A stretch of DNA of 47,067 nt from Gallionellaceae bacterium. GTDB taxonomy: Bacteria > Pseudomonadota > Gammaproteobacteria > Burkholderiales > Gallionellaceae. The DNA lies in assembly GCA_009773615.1 (NCBI GenBank), contig WSYA01000009.1, positions 1-47,067 of the forward strand, written 5' to 3'. The position numbers and the translations under genes were made by a program. Under the pieces are notes generated by a model. The model saw nothing but the letters and a program-made list of their open reading frames with translations. It was not told where the DNA came from and did no database searches. Position 1 is the first letter of the stretch; each line of letters starts with the position of its first letter. Positions 34,621-43,671 of this stretch are shown piece by piece.

Positions 34621-37488
34621 GTGAACGAAAAAAATTACATGCAGGCCATGCGTGAAACGTCGTCGCTGTTCGGCATGAACGACGTGTTCATCGAGGGACT
34701 GTATGAAGACTATCTGGCCGATCCGAAGAGCGTGGCGAACGAGTGGTGCGAATATTTCGATGCGCTAAAACCCGACCAGAATGCCCGTCCCGATGTGCCC
34801 CACTCGCCTGTGCAGAGGGCGTTCGCGGCGTTGCCGAAACAGGCGATGCGGGCGATTGCGCCGAATGCAGAATTCGAGCGCAAGCAGGTGCGCGTGTTGC
34901 AGATGATCAATGCTCACCGTTTTCTCGGTGTGCGCCGCGCCGACCTTGACCCGCTCAGCCGCCATACCAAGCCGGAAGTGCCCGAGCTGGAACTGGCGCA
35001 CTACGATCTGGGGCCCGATGATCTGAATACGACGTTCGAGACGGGGTCGCTGGTCGGTGCCACACGCATGACTTTGCGCGAGATCGTGCAGCTGTTGCGC
35101 CAGGTCTATTGCAGCAGCATCGGTGCGGAATACATGTACATCAACGATGTCACGCAAAAACGCTGGGTGCAAAACCGCTTGGAAGGTTCGCGCGGACAGG
35201 CCAATTATTCCACCGAGATGCAGCTGCATATTTTGGAGCGGCTGACGGCGGCCGAAACCCTGGAGCGTTATCTGCACACCAAGTATGTTGGGCAAAAACG
35301 TTTTTCGCTGGAGGGCGGCGATACGCTCATTCCGCTGCTGGATCATTTGCTGCAACGCGCCGGCAAGCAGGGAGTGCGCGAGACGGTGATCGGCATGGCG
35401 CACCGGGGACGTCTGAATGTGCTGGTGAACACTCTGGGGAAATTGCCGGGCGACCTGTTCGCCGAATTCGAGGGTATCCACAAAGAACACCTGACCTCGG
35501 GCGATGTGAAATACCATCAGGGTTTCTCTTCCGACATCGCCGTCCCGGGCGGCTCGATGCACCTCACGCTGGCGTTTAATCCGTCCCATTTGGAGATCGT
35601 GAATCCGGTGGTGGAAGGCTCGGTGCGCGCGCGCCAGCACCGGCGCGGCGACCACGATGGGTCGCAAGTATTGCCGGTGTTGTTGCACGGCGATGCGGCG
35701 TTTGCGGGGCAGGGCGTGAACATGGAAACGTTCAATTTGTCGCAAACGCGGGGTTATCGTACCGGCGGCACCGTGCATATCGTCATCAACAACCAGATCG
35801 GTTTCACCACTTCCGATTCGCGCGACACGCGCTCTTCGCAGTATTGTAGCGACGTGGCGAAGATGATCGAAGCGCCTATCCTGCACGTCAATGCGGACGA
35901 CCCGGATGCAGTACTGCTGGTCACCGAGATCGCGTTGGATTTTCGCATGACCTTCAAGAAAGACGTGGTCATCGACATGGTGTGTTTCCGCAAGCTGGGG
36001 CACAACGAGCAGGACGAGCCGCTGGTGACGCAGCCGTTCATGTATCGCTTCGTGAACCAGCACCCCGGCACGCGGACTCTGTATGCGCGCCGTCTGGAAG
36101 AACGCGGTGTGATTGCTGCGGGCAAGGCCGATGCGATGGTGACGGATTACCGCCGTGCGATGGATGCCGGCGTCAACCCGATGCCGCCGCTTTCGCCTGA
36201 ATTCAAGCGCGAGCATGCGGTGAGCTGGGCGAGGTTCAAACAAAATGTCGCCTGGAATGTGCCGGTGAATACCGCGTTGCCGCGCGCGCGTCTGGAGCAC
36301 CTGGCGCAACGTTTGACCGCAGTGCCGGAGAATTTTGTATTGCATTCGCGCGTGGAAAAAATCATCGCGGATCGGCGTGCCATGGGCAAGGGCGAGTTGC
36401 CGCTGGACTGGGGTATGGCGGAGAACCTTGCCTATGCCAGTCTGGTGAGCGAAGGCTATCCGATCCGCTTGTCCGGCGAAGATTGCGGGCGCGGCACCTT
36501 TTTCCATCGCCACGCGGTGTTGCACGACCAGCAGCGCGTGCAGTTCGATCAGGGCTACCATATCCCCTTGCAAAACATCGCACCCGGTCAGGCCGATTTT
36601 ATCGTGATCGATTCGCTGTTGTCGGAAGAGGCGGTGCTGGGTTTTGAGTACGGTTACGCCACCGCCGAACCGAATTCTCTGGTGTTGTGGGAGGGGCAGT
36701 TCGGCGATTTTGCCAATGGTGCACAAGTGGTGATCGACCAGTTCATCACTTCGGGCGAAGCCAAGTGGGGACGCCTGTGCGGGCTGGTCATGCTGTTGCC
36801 GCACGGTTACGAGGGGCAGGGGCCGGAGCATTCCTCGGGGCGTATCGAACGCTATCTGCAAATGTGCGCGGACTACAACATCCAAGTGTGCGTGCCCTCC
36901 AATGCGGCGCAGATATTTCATCTGCTGCGCCGTCAGATGCTGCGCCCGCTGTGCAAGCCTCTCATCGTATTTACACCCAAAAGTTTGTTGCGCAGCAAAG
37001 AAGCCTCGTCGCCTCTGGCTGATTTCGAGGACGGGGGATTCCAGCCGGTCATCGCCGAGGTGGATACGTTGGAGGCGGGCAAGGTGCAGCGCGTTATTGC
37101 GTGCAGCGGAAAAATCTATTACGACCTGATCAAGCATCGGCGCGAACAGGCGATTCAGGATATGGCCGTCATTCGGATAGAACAGCTTTATCCGTTTCCG
37201 CACGACGATTTTGCCGCGCAGATCGCGGCTTATCCGAATGCGACTGAAGTGGTGTGGTGCCAGGAAGAACCGGGCAACCAGGGCGCGTGGCATCGCATCC
37301 AACATTACCTTCTGCGCCACATGCGCTCTGGCATGAAGCTGGGTTATGCGTTGCGCCCCTCATCGGCATCGCCGGCGGCGGGGTATCTCGCCGTGCACAA
37401 CGAACAGCAGAAAGCGGTGGTCGCCGCAGCATTCCGTTCCGATATCAATCAAACCAATAATCCAGGAGCAAGTCGCCATGCAAATTGA
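34621..37488 (+). CDS. sucA: 2-oxoglutarate dehydrogenase E1 component
   Basis: A 955-residue thiamine-diphosphate enzyme that decarboxylates 2-oxoglutarate and transfers succinyl to SucB. Marks are [56 protein letters not shown] and [15 protein letters not shown], with [11 protein letters not shown] near the end. It starts at GTG 34621, with [20 protein letters not shown] near the start as expected for the E1 N-terminus. The 3' end overlaps sucB by 11 bases. Confidence 0.96.
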   Translation: MNEKNYMQAMRETSSLFGMNDVFIEGLYEDYLADPKSVANEWCEYFDALKPDQNARPDVPHSPVQRAFAALPKQAMRAIAPNAEFERKQVRVLQMINAHRFLGVRRADLDPLSRHTKPEVPELELAHYDLGPDDLNTTFETGSLVGATRMTLREIVQLLRQVYCSSIGAEYMYINDVTQKRWVQNRLEGSRGQANYSTEMQLHILERLTAAETLERYLHTKYVGQKRFSLEGGDTLIPLLDHLLQRAGKQGVRETVIGMAHRGRLNVLVNTLGKLPGDLFAEFEGIHKEHLTSGDVKYHQGFSSDIAVPGGSMHLTLAFNPSHLEIVNPVVEGSVRARQHRRGDHDGSQVLPVLLHGDAAFAGQGVNMETFNLSQTRGYRTGGTVHIVINNQIGFTTSDSRDTRSSQYCSDVAKMIEAPILHVNADDPDAVLLVTEIALDFRMTFKKDVVIDMVCFRKLGHNEQDEPLVTQPFMYRFVNQHPGTRTLYARRLEERGVIAAGKADAMVTDYRRAMDAGVNPMPPLSPEFKREHAVSWARFKQNVAWNVPVNTALPRARLEHLAQRLTAVPENFVLHSRVEKIIADRRAMGKGELPLDWGMAENLAYASLVSEGYPIRLSGEDCGRGTFFHRHAVLHDQQRVQFDQGYHIPLQNIAPGQADFIVIDSLLSEEAVLGFEYGYATAEPNSLVLWEGQFGDFANGAQVVIDQFITSGEAKWGRLCGLVMLLPHGYEGQGPEHSSGRIERYLQMCADYNIQVCVPSNAAQIFHLLRRQMLRPLCKPLIVFTPKSLLRSKEASSPLADFEDGGFQPVIAEVDTLEAGKVQRVIACSGKIYYDLIKHRREQAIQDMAVIRIEQLYPFPHDDFAAQIAAYPNATEVVWCQEEPGNQGAWHRIQHYLLRHMRSGMKLGYALRPSSASPAAGYLAVHNEQQKAVVAAAFRSDINQTNNPGASRHAN

Positions 37489-38611
37489 AGTCAAAGTTCC
37501 GCAGCTGTCCGAGTCCGTTTCCGAAGCGACTTTGCTCTCATGGCACAAACAGGTCGGCGAGGCGGTGGCAGAGGGGGAGAACCTGATCGATGTCGAGACC
37601 GATAAGGTGGTGTTGGAGTTGCCCGCCGTGAAAGCCGGGGTGCTGACCAAACTGCTCAAGCAAAACGGCGACAAAGTCACCAGCGGCGAAGTGATCGCCG
37701 TGCTCGATACCGAAGCGGTAGCGGCTGCACCCAAAGCCAAGGCAGAAGCCGCGCTTGCCGTTACGCCGTCGGCACGCAAACTGGCGCATGCGAATGATGT
37801 GGATGCCAGCCAGTTGCAGGGCAGCGGGCGGCATGGGGTGGTCATCAAAGAAGACGTGATGGCAGCGGTAGGCAAACCAGTAGCCGCGATTCCGCAAGCG
37901 ACTGCCGGTGGCCGTGTCGAGCAGCGCGTGCCGATGACGCGCATCCGCCAGCGCATTGCCGAGCGCCTGCTGCAATCGCAGCAGAACGCCGCCATTCTCA
38001 CCACCTTTAACGAAGTGAACATGCAGCCGGTGATCGAGCTGCGCAACAAATACAAAGACGCATTCGAAAAAAAGCACGGCGTAAAGCTGGGCTTTTCTTC
38101 CTTCTTCGTCAAAGCCGCCGTGCTGGCCTTGCAGAAATTCCCGGTGGTGAATGCATCGGTGGACGGCACCGACTTTATCTATCACGGTTACTTCGACATC
38201 GGCGTGGCAATCGGCAGCGAGCGCGGTTTGGTCGTGCCCATCATCCGCGATGCCGACAAGCTTTCATTGGCGGACATCGAAAAACAGATCGCCGACTTCG
38301 GCGCGCGCGCGAAAACCGGCAAGATCACGCTGGAAGAATTGAGCGGCGGTACCTTCTCCATTTCCAACGGCGGCGTGTTCGGCTCCATGCTTTCTACGCC
38401 GATCATCAACCCGCCGCAGAGCGCCATCCTGGGTATCCACGCGACCAAAGACCGCCCCGTCGCCGAGAACGGCCAAGTGGTCATCCGCCCGATGAACTAT
38501 CTCGCGCTGTCCTACGACCACCGCATCATCGACGGACGCGAAGCCGTGCAGTTCCTCGTCACCATCAAAGAGGCGCTGGAATTTCCGGGGCGCGTGTTGC
38601 TCGATTTGTAA
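37478..38611 (+). CDS. sucB: Dihydrolipoyl succinyltransferase (E2 of 2-oxoglutarate dehydrogenase)
   Basis: A 377-residue protein. The lipoyl domain has K43 in [18 protein letters not shown] peripheral-subunit-binding domain follows ([18 protein letters not shown]). The catalytic core ends in [18 protein letters not shown], with the catalytic histidine and aspartate. The start at 37478 ([10 protein letters not shown]) has AGGAG upstream. The next gene is not lpd, so the E3 subunit must come from elsewhere. Confidence 0.96.
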   Translation: MQIEVKVPQLSESVSEATLLSWHKQVGEAVAEGENLIDVETDKVVLELPAVKAGVLTKLLKQNGDKVTSGEVIAVLDTEAVAAAPKAKAEAALAVTPSARKLAHANDVDASQLQGSGRHGVVIKEDVMAAVGKPVAAIPQATAGGRVEQRVPMTRIRQRIAERLLQSQQNAAILTTFNEVNMQPVIELRNKYKDAFEKKHGVKLGFSSFFVKAAVLALQKFPVVNASVDGTDFIYHGYFDIGVAIGSERGLVVPIIRDADKLSLADIEKQIADFGARAKTGKITLEELSGGTFSISNGGVFGSMLSTPIINPPQSAILGIHATKDRPVAENGQVVIRPMNYLALSYDHRIIDGREAVQFLVTIKEALEFPGRVLLDL

Positions 38612-39610
38612 ATGAGCGGTTTTCGCGCGTATCGCATTTTCGAAGAAAACGGCAAATCGCAAGGCCGTTTCGTCGATCTGGCGCTGGATGACCTCGACCC
38701 CGGCGAGGTGGTCATTCAGACGCACTATTCCAGCGTGAACTACAAAGATGTGCTTGCCGCGACAGGGGCGGGTAAAGTCATTCGGCGCTTTCCCTGCGTG
38801 GGTGGTGTTGACGTATCCGGCGTAGTGGCGAGTTCGACGGATGCGCGTTTTACGGTCGGCGAAAAGGTGCTGGTTACCGGCTATGACATGGGGGTGGCAC
38901 ACGATGGCGGATTTGCCGAATACGTGCGAGTTCCCGCCGATTGGCTGGTGCCGCTGCCGTCCGCTCTTTCTTTGTTCGAGGCGATGGCGCTGGGCACGGC
39001 GGGATTTACTGCGGCGCTGGCGATTCACCGTCTGGAACAGAACGAGCTCGCACCGGGAAAAGGCAAAGTAGTCGTGACCGGAGCGACGGGCGGCGTGGGC
39101 AGTCTCGCTATCTGCATGTTGGCGCAACTCGGTTACTACGTGGTCGCATTGACCCGAAAAGACGGCGAGCACGCATACTTGAAAGCATTGGGCGCGAGCG
39201 AGATATTGTCGCGCGGCGAGATCGACGTGAAGAGTCCGCGTCCCTTGGAAAAAGCGCAGTGGGCGGGCGCGCTGGATGCGGTGGGCGGCGATACCTTGGC
39301 TTGGTTGCTGCGCACCACGCAGCAGGACGGCGCCGTCGCCAGCTTTGGCAACGCGGGCGGTGTCGAGCTGCACACGACGGTGTTCCCGTTCATTTTGCGC
39401 GGGGTGAAATTGCTGGGGGTGGACTCCGCAGCGACCGCGATGCCGCTACGCAAACAGATTTGGCAACGGCTGGACGGAGGATATAAGCCGCGCGAATTTG
39501 CGCAGATCACGCATACCGTGCCGTTCGCTCAACTGCCGGAGATATTTCCCAAGATGATGCGCGGCGAAACGCGCGGTCGCACGGTGGTAGATTTCGGTAT
39601 AAAACGCTAA
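38612..39610 (+). CDS. AcuI/YhdH-type NADPH-dependent acrylyl-CoA reductase/quinone oxidoreductase
   Basis: A 332-residue medium-chain dehydrogenase without zinc. The catalytic domain starts with HYSSVNYKDVLAATGAGKVI. The cofactor fold is VVVTGATGGVGSLAICMLAQ, and GYDMGVAHDGGFAEYVRVP is typical of the AcuI/YhdH group. Its ATG follows the sucB stop directly (TAAATG). Acrylyl-CoA reduction protects against a toxic intermediate, but the true substrate here cannot be read from sequence. Confidence 0.88.
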   Translation: MSGFRAYRIFEENGKSQGRFVDLALDDLDPGEVVIQTHYSSVNYKDVLAATGAGKVIRRFPCVGGVDVSGVVASSTDARFTVGEKVLVTGYDMGVAHDGGFAEYVRVPADWLVPLPSALSLFEAMALGTAGFTAALAIHRLEQNELAPGKGKVVVTGATGGVGSLAICMLAQLGYYVVALTRKDGEHAYLKALGASEILSRGEIDVKSPRPLEKAQWAGALDAVGGDTLAWLLRTTQQDGAVASFGNAGGVELHTTVFPFILRGVKLLGVDSAATAMPLRKQIWQRLDGGYKPREFAQITHTVPFAQLPEIFPKMMRGETRGRTVVDFGIKR

Positions 39611-39622
39611 AAAAATCGGTGC

Positions 39623-39628
39623 TATAAT
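39623..39628 (+). promoter_or_regulatory. Candidate -10 box for tRNA-Leu
   Basis: TATAAT lies 12 bases after the acuI-type stop and 43 bases before the tRNA. No clear -35 box was found at 16-18 base spacing. The tRNA is therefore probably transcribed separately from the TCA operon, but read-through is possible. Confidence 0.45.
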
Positions 39629-39671
39629 GCGCGCCCTTCGCGGCTCGTTCGAGTCGATGCAGGTTGTTTAT

Positions 39672-39756
39672 GCCCGGATGGCGGAATTGGTAGACGCACC
39701 AGATTTAGGTTCTGGCGCCGCGAGGCGTGGAGGTTCGAGTCCTCTTCCGGGCACCA
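39672..39756 (+). tRNA. tRNA-Leu (anticodon TAG)
   Basis: 85 bases with encoded CCA. The acceptor arms GCCCGGA and TCCGGGC pair. The anticodon stem is CCAGA/TCTGG around TTTAGGT (39704-39710), giving TAG, which reads CUA and other CUN codons. A long variable arm (GCGCCGCGAGGCGT region) is present, as in type II tRNAs, and the T arm is GGAGG-TTCGAGT-CCTCT. The heavy-metal genes start just after it on the opposite strand, so its 3' end may be an island boundary. Confidence 0.95.
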
Positions 39757-39834
39757 TTGCTAAACATTAGCAGCTTGACTATTTTAATTCACTTCAGCAT
39801 CAAAACCGTTTCGCCGAATATTTCTGCTTTGTTT

Positions 39835-42033
39835 TCAAGTCCTGTGATGTACATATTTTTGCAGCAATCGCATGCCGTTGAACACCACAATCAGACTTGC
39901 TCCCATATCGGCGAAGACTGCCATCCAGAGTGTGGCTTTCCCGGCAAGCGCCAAAGCGAAGAATATCGCCTTGATGCCGAGCGCGAGCGCGATGTTCTGC
40001 CGCAGCACGCGGGACGTATCGCGGCTTAGCCGGATGAAGTCAGGCACCTTGCGCAAATCATCATCCATCAGGGCAACATCGGCAGTCTCGATAGCCGTAT
40101 CGGTTCCGGCCGCGCCCATGGCAAATCCAATGGATGCCTTGGCCAGCGCAGGCGCGTCGTTGATACCGTCGCCCACCATGCCTACCTTGCCGTAACGGCT
40201 GATCAGCTCATCGATCACCGCCAGTTTGTCTTCCGGCAGCAGGTTGCCGCGCGCATCGTCTATCCCTACCTGAGTGGCGATGGCACTGGCCGTGGTCTGG
40301 TTGTCGCCGGTCAACATCACCGATGTCACACCGAGCGCGTGAAGCTGGCGGATAGCCTCCGCGCTGTGCCCGCGCACCGTGTCGGCCACGCCGATAATGC
40401 ACAGCGGTTCGGCTTCCGTGGCGAGTATCACCGCCGTCTTGTCTTCCTTTTCCAGACGGCTCAGCACTTCCTCGACATGCAGGCCGCAGACACCCAGGTC
40501 TTCACACAGCCGGTGGTTGCCTACATGGTAAAGCTGACCGTCAACTACCGCCCTGGCGCCGCGCCCGGTGATGGATTCGAACGACGAGCTTGGCAACAGC
40601 GCCCGTTCCGTCTTTCCGCCGCTCTGCCATGCCGCCACGATGGCTACCGCGACAGGATGCTCGGAATGCGCATCCACGCTGGCGGCCAGTTGCAGCAATT
40701 CGTCCTTGTATCGATCAACCAAAGGCACTACATCGGTCACGATTGGCTTGCCGTGGGTGAGCGTGCCGGTTTTGTCCAGCGCCACGGCCTTGAGCAGGCG
40801 GCCATTCTCCAGATGTACACCGCCCTTGACCAGTATGCCCAGTCTTGCTGCTGCGGCCAGGCCGCTGACCACGGTAACCGGCGTGGAGATCACCAACGCG
40901 CAGGGGCAGGCGATCACCAGCATGACCAGCGCCTTGTAGAACCAAGGTTGGAACGCAGTGCCGAACAGCAGCGGCGGTACGACTGCCACCAATACCGCGA
41001 ACACCACCACGGCAGGCGTGTAGTAACGCGCGAACTGATCGACGAAACGTTGCGTCGGCGCGCGCTGGCCTTGCGCTTCCTGCACCGTATGGATGATGCG
41101 ATCCAGCGTGGTGTTGCCCTTGTTCGCTGTGACGCGGAATTCAAGCATGCCGCGTTCGTTCAAAGTGCCCGCGAACACTGGATCGCCCGCCGCCTTCACC
41201 ACGGGCATGCTTTCTCCGGTGATCGGCGCCTGGTTCACCGAGCTGCCGCCCGCCGTGACCAGACCATCCAGCGGGATGCGACCGCCCGGTTTGACGCGTA
41301 CGCTTTGTCCGACCCGCACATCGGCAGCTGCCATTTCTTCCCACTCTCCACTGTCGAGTTGCACGGTGGCGGTATCCGGGGTCATGGCCATCAGCCCCTT
41401 GATCGTATTCTTGGCCCGTTCTAGTGAAAACGATTCGATCAATTCGGCCAGCGCAAACAGAAAGATCACCACCGCCGCCTCCGGCCACTCGCCGATGGCA
41501 AGCGCGCCGATCACGGCGACGCTCATCAGGAAATTCATGTTCATGGTGAAGTTTTTGAGCGCGATCCATCCCTTTTTCAGGGTGCCGAGACCGCCGGTAG
41601 CGATGGACAGCAGGGCCAGGGTGATCACCGCAACCGACTGCTCGCTCGCCCCGCTCCAGGCGACGATTTCCGCAGCAATGGCGGCGGTGCCCGACACCGC
41701 CATCAGAGCCCATGTCCGGCGCGACACCACGGGAGTTTCCGCTTCGCAAGTGGTGCAGGAGCCAGGCTGGCATTGCTGCCCGATGTCTGTCTTCATGCCT
41801 ATCTCGCGCAAGGCATCGAGTATGGCTTGATCGTCGTCCAGCATATGCATCACCGTAAGGCGGCGTGCCATCAGGTTAAACGACAATTCACCGATGCCGG
41901 GCACGGCCCCGAGATGTTTGCGGATCAGTGCCTCCTCGGTTGGACAGTCCATGTTGCTGATGATGAATACCGACTGCTTCATTGCCTGAATCCCGTCGCT
42001 CTGTACATGCCGAACCTGCCCGCTTTGATGCAT
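39835..42033 (-). CDS. Heavy-metal P-type ATPase (ZntA/CadA-like, P1B type)
   Basis: About 732 residues. An N-terminal metal-binding domain has NMDCPTEEALIRKHL, and a later CQPGSCTTCEAE stretch adds cysteines. Eight membrane helices are expected. The transport motif CPC is in LVIACPCALVISTPV, phosphorylation is at DKTGTLTHGKP, the actuator has TGES, and the hinge is MVGDGINDAPALA. CPC with NMDCPTEE suggests Zn/Cd/Pb export. The start at 42033 overlaps the upstream stop (TGATG); an internal start at 41982 (MKQSVFIISNMDC) fits the family well and may be the true one. Confidence 0.9.
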   Translation of the reverse strand: MHQSGQVRHVQSDGIQAMKQSVFIISNMDCPTEEALIRKHLGAVPGIGELSFNLMARRLTVMHMLDDDQAILDALREIGMKTDIGQQCQPGSCTTCEAETPVVSRRTWALMAVSGTAAIAAEIVAWSGASEQSVAVITLALLSIATGGLGTLKKGWIALKNFTMNMNFLMSVAVIGALAIGEWPEAAVVIFLFALAELIESFSLERAKNTIKGLMAMTPDTATVQLDSGEWEEMAAADVRVGQSVRVKPGGRIPLDGLVTAGGSSVNQAPITGESMPVVKAAGDPVFAGTLNERGMLEFRVTANKGNTTLDRIIHTVQEAQGQRAPTQRFVDQFARYYTPAVVVFAVLVAVVPPLLFGTAFQPWFYKALVMLVIACPCALVISTPVTVVSGLAAAARLGILVKGGVHLENGRLLKAVALDKTGTLTHGKPIVTDVVPLVDRYKDELLQLAASVDAHSEHPVAVAIVAAWQSGGKTERALLPSSSFESITGRGARAVVDGQLYHVGNHRLCEDLGVCGLHVEEVLSRLEKEDKTAVILATEAEPLCIIGVADTVRGHSAEAIRQLHALGVTSVMLTGDNQTTASAIATQVGIDDARGNLLPEDKLAVIDELISRYGKVGMVGDGINDAPALAKASIGFAMGAAGTDTAIETADVALMDDDLRKVPDFIRLSRDTSRVLRQNIALALGIKAIFFALALAGKATLWMAVFADMGASLIVVFNGMRLLQKYVHHRT

Positions 42034-42839
42034 CACATAAACGGATGCTCGAATGACAGGTATAGAAAAATGTTCCTTTTGCCCGCAGATGGACCTATTC
42101 CAATCGGCATGGAAATCCCCGGCACGATCTGGAGGCCGGAACTATAGTTGCTGGCGAAGCGAACGCCAGGATTGATGAATGCAGTATTTTCCTGCCGCTT
42201 GCTGCCATCCGGCTGAACTGCTTCAGAGGTAATTCCAACCGCTTCGAGCATCAGGTTGAAATTCTCTGAGGTAAGGTATATGAGGCTCGCGCCATAATTA
42301 AACCCGGTCGTATTGGCCTTTGCTCCACCGGGTTCCTTGCTGCCTGACGTGTACGTCGCGCCAATATTCCAGTGGGTGACGACTGTGTCGGACAACGTCA
42401 CACTCAACGGGATGTTGGTCTGGATACCGACAGCATCCGTTCCGTGGCTTTTCCTGTAATCGCCGGTGGGCAGGATGACAGCAAGCCGGGGAGACAATGC
42501 GATCTCGTCCTTCGCAATGGCCTGATAGCGGTAGTTGAGCGCAATATCCCCAACACCGCTTGAGTTTAGGGGGTCGGCCATATGCACCACAGGAATGCTA
42601 TAGGAAAGCTGATGGGTCTGGTCCCGAAGCGGCCACTCCTGAGTAAAGGTATAGACCCAGTCTTTGGTCTTTTGCGTGTACTGGTAAGACTGGATGTGTT
42701 GAACAACGCCCGCTTCTTGGTTGTAAGCTTCTTCCATCAGAAACGAGTTGTCCTCGATTTTTTTCGACTCTTCCGCGTAGCCCTGTAAAGGTATGCAAAC
42801 AGCAAACACCAACATCCGAGAAACTCTTTTATTCCACAT
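42033..42839 (-). CDS. Exported beta-barrel-like protein (MetA-pathway/transporter-like)
   Basis: A 268-residue protein with a signal peptide (about residues 1-22, ending GYAEES). The rest is beta-rich with alternating hydrophobic strands, such as VGDIALNYRYQAIAKDEIAL, SPRLAVILPTGDYRK and FNYGASLIYL, and it ends in the aromatic residue FM, as for outer-membrane barrels. It recalls the Phenol_MetA_deg-type family of putative outer-membrane proteins. It lies in a metal-resistance operon, coupled to the P-type ATPase gene. Its function is unknown. Confidence 0.7.
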   Translation of the reverse strand: MWNKRVSRMLVFAVCIPLQGYAEESKKIEDNSFLMEEAYNQEAGVVQHIQSYQYTQKTKDWVYTFTQEWPLRDQTHQLSYSIPVVHMADPLNSSGVGDIALNYRYQAIAKDEIALSPRLAVILPTGDYRKSHGTDAVGIQTNIPLSVTLSDTVVTHWNIGATYTSGSKEPGGAKANTTGFNYGASLIYLTSENFNLMLEAVGITSEAVQPDGSKRQENTAFINPGVRFASNYSSGLQIVPGISMPIGIGPSAGKRNIFLYLSFEHPFM

Positions 42840-42857
42840 AACCCCCCCTTAAGTTAG

Positions 42858-43280
42858 CTACTCAAAGCGCACCTGAAAGGCTGTTTCCGCCTGATCCGTG
42901 CAAACACCGGCAGGCTTTACGGCACCGCCCCACATCACACGACAAGAAATTTCCTGACCGTCAGCAGACTTGGCAACAGTCTCAATGGAATACGTTACAT
43001 GATCGGTATCGAGCCCGGAAAATATCCGCTCCCAATGCTTCGGATTAATGCCGTAATAGCGTTTGCGTAGTTCCGCCATATGGGTATAGCGCTCAATGAT
43101 AAAGCCACGAGCCTCATATTGGCGGTTCGGCGCCTTCAGCACAAGGAGGTTGCCGTCCCCGCGATCATGCACCAATTCGCCACTCACAAACGGTGCGCTG
43201 CCTTGCTTGGCGCAACCTGTAAACATCAAGATTGTCAGTATGCTCAAGTAAGATTTTTTTATGATATTTCCTTTCATCAA
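42858..43280 (-). CDS. Small lipoprotein, unknown function
   Basis: A 140-residue secreted lipoprotein; the signal peptide ends LTILMFTGC with cysteine 23 as the likely lipid site. The mature part has two cysteines (ISCRVMWG and GVCTDQAE) and a repeat-free globular look. I recognise no family. It lies between the beta-barrel gene and the DUF3240 gene, on the same strand, so it is probably part of the metal module. The region is AT-richer than the core genes. Confidence 0.65.
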   Translation of the reverse strand: MMKGNIIKKSYLSILTILMFTGCAKQGSAPFVSGELVHDRGDGNLLVLKAPNRQYEARGFIIERYTHMAELRKRYYGINPKHWERIFSGLDTDHVTYSIETVAKSADGQEISCRVMWGGAVKPAGVCTDQAETAFQVRFE

Positions 43281-43362
43281 TAAGTTGTAGCTATTCGAAC
43301 CGTATCAGTCGCTCGAAAAACAACACGACTGGCGATTTCCTCATGCGGCAAGTTCATCCGCG

Positions 43363-43671
43363 TCATAACGCCCCCTGTTTTTCTACCGCAGTCACCTGAA
43401 AGATACCGTATCCGAGCAGACCGCAGTCGGCTGCTCGCAACGCCTGCAAGACATCGTCCACATCCTCGTCCTCGAGCAGAATGTCCACGCGAACGTGAGG
43501 CGTATAGCCGATCACGCGGTCGCGCGCGGAAAGCGTCGTGTCGGATTCGTCCTGGAGGCTGTGGCCTTCGACTTGGATGAAAGTGAATCCGGCCACCTGC
43601 TCAAGGCTGCGCAGTGTATCCGCCAGCGCCCGTTGAATATCGGCATGCACGATCAATGTAAGATTTTTCAT
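43363..43671 (-). CDS. DUF3240 (PII-like) protein adjacent to RND pump
   Basis: A 102-residue protein starting MKNLTLIVHADIQRALADTL, with VEGHSLQDESDTTLSARDRV and LRAADCGLLGYGIFQVTAVE. The pattern fits DUF3240, a ferredoxin-like/PII-like fold often found beside CzcA/CusA genes. The ATG overlaps the end of the RND gene by four bases, implying coupling. It may regulate or assist the pump; this is not established. Confidence 0.75.
   Translation of the reverse strand: MKNLTLIVHADIQRALADTLRSLEQVAGFTFIQVEGHSLQDESDTTLSARDRVIGYTPHVRVDILLEDEDVDDVLQALRAADCGLLGYGIFQVTAVEKQGAL

Noticed and set aside
34765..37320. An 851-codon open frame antisense to sucA
   Set aside because: It has no recognisable domain and runs opposite a certain sucA gene; such long antisense frames follow from GC-rich codon bias.
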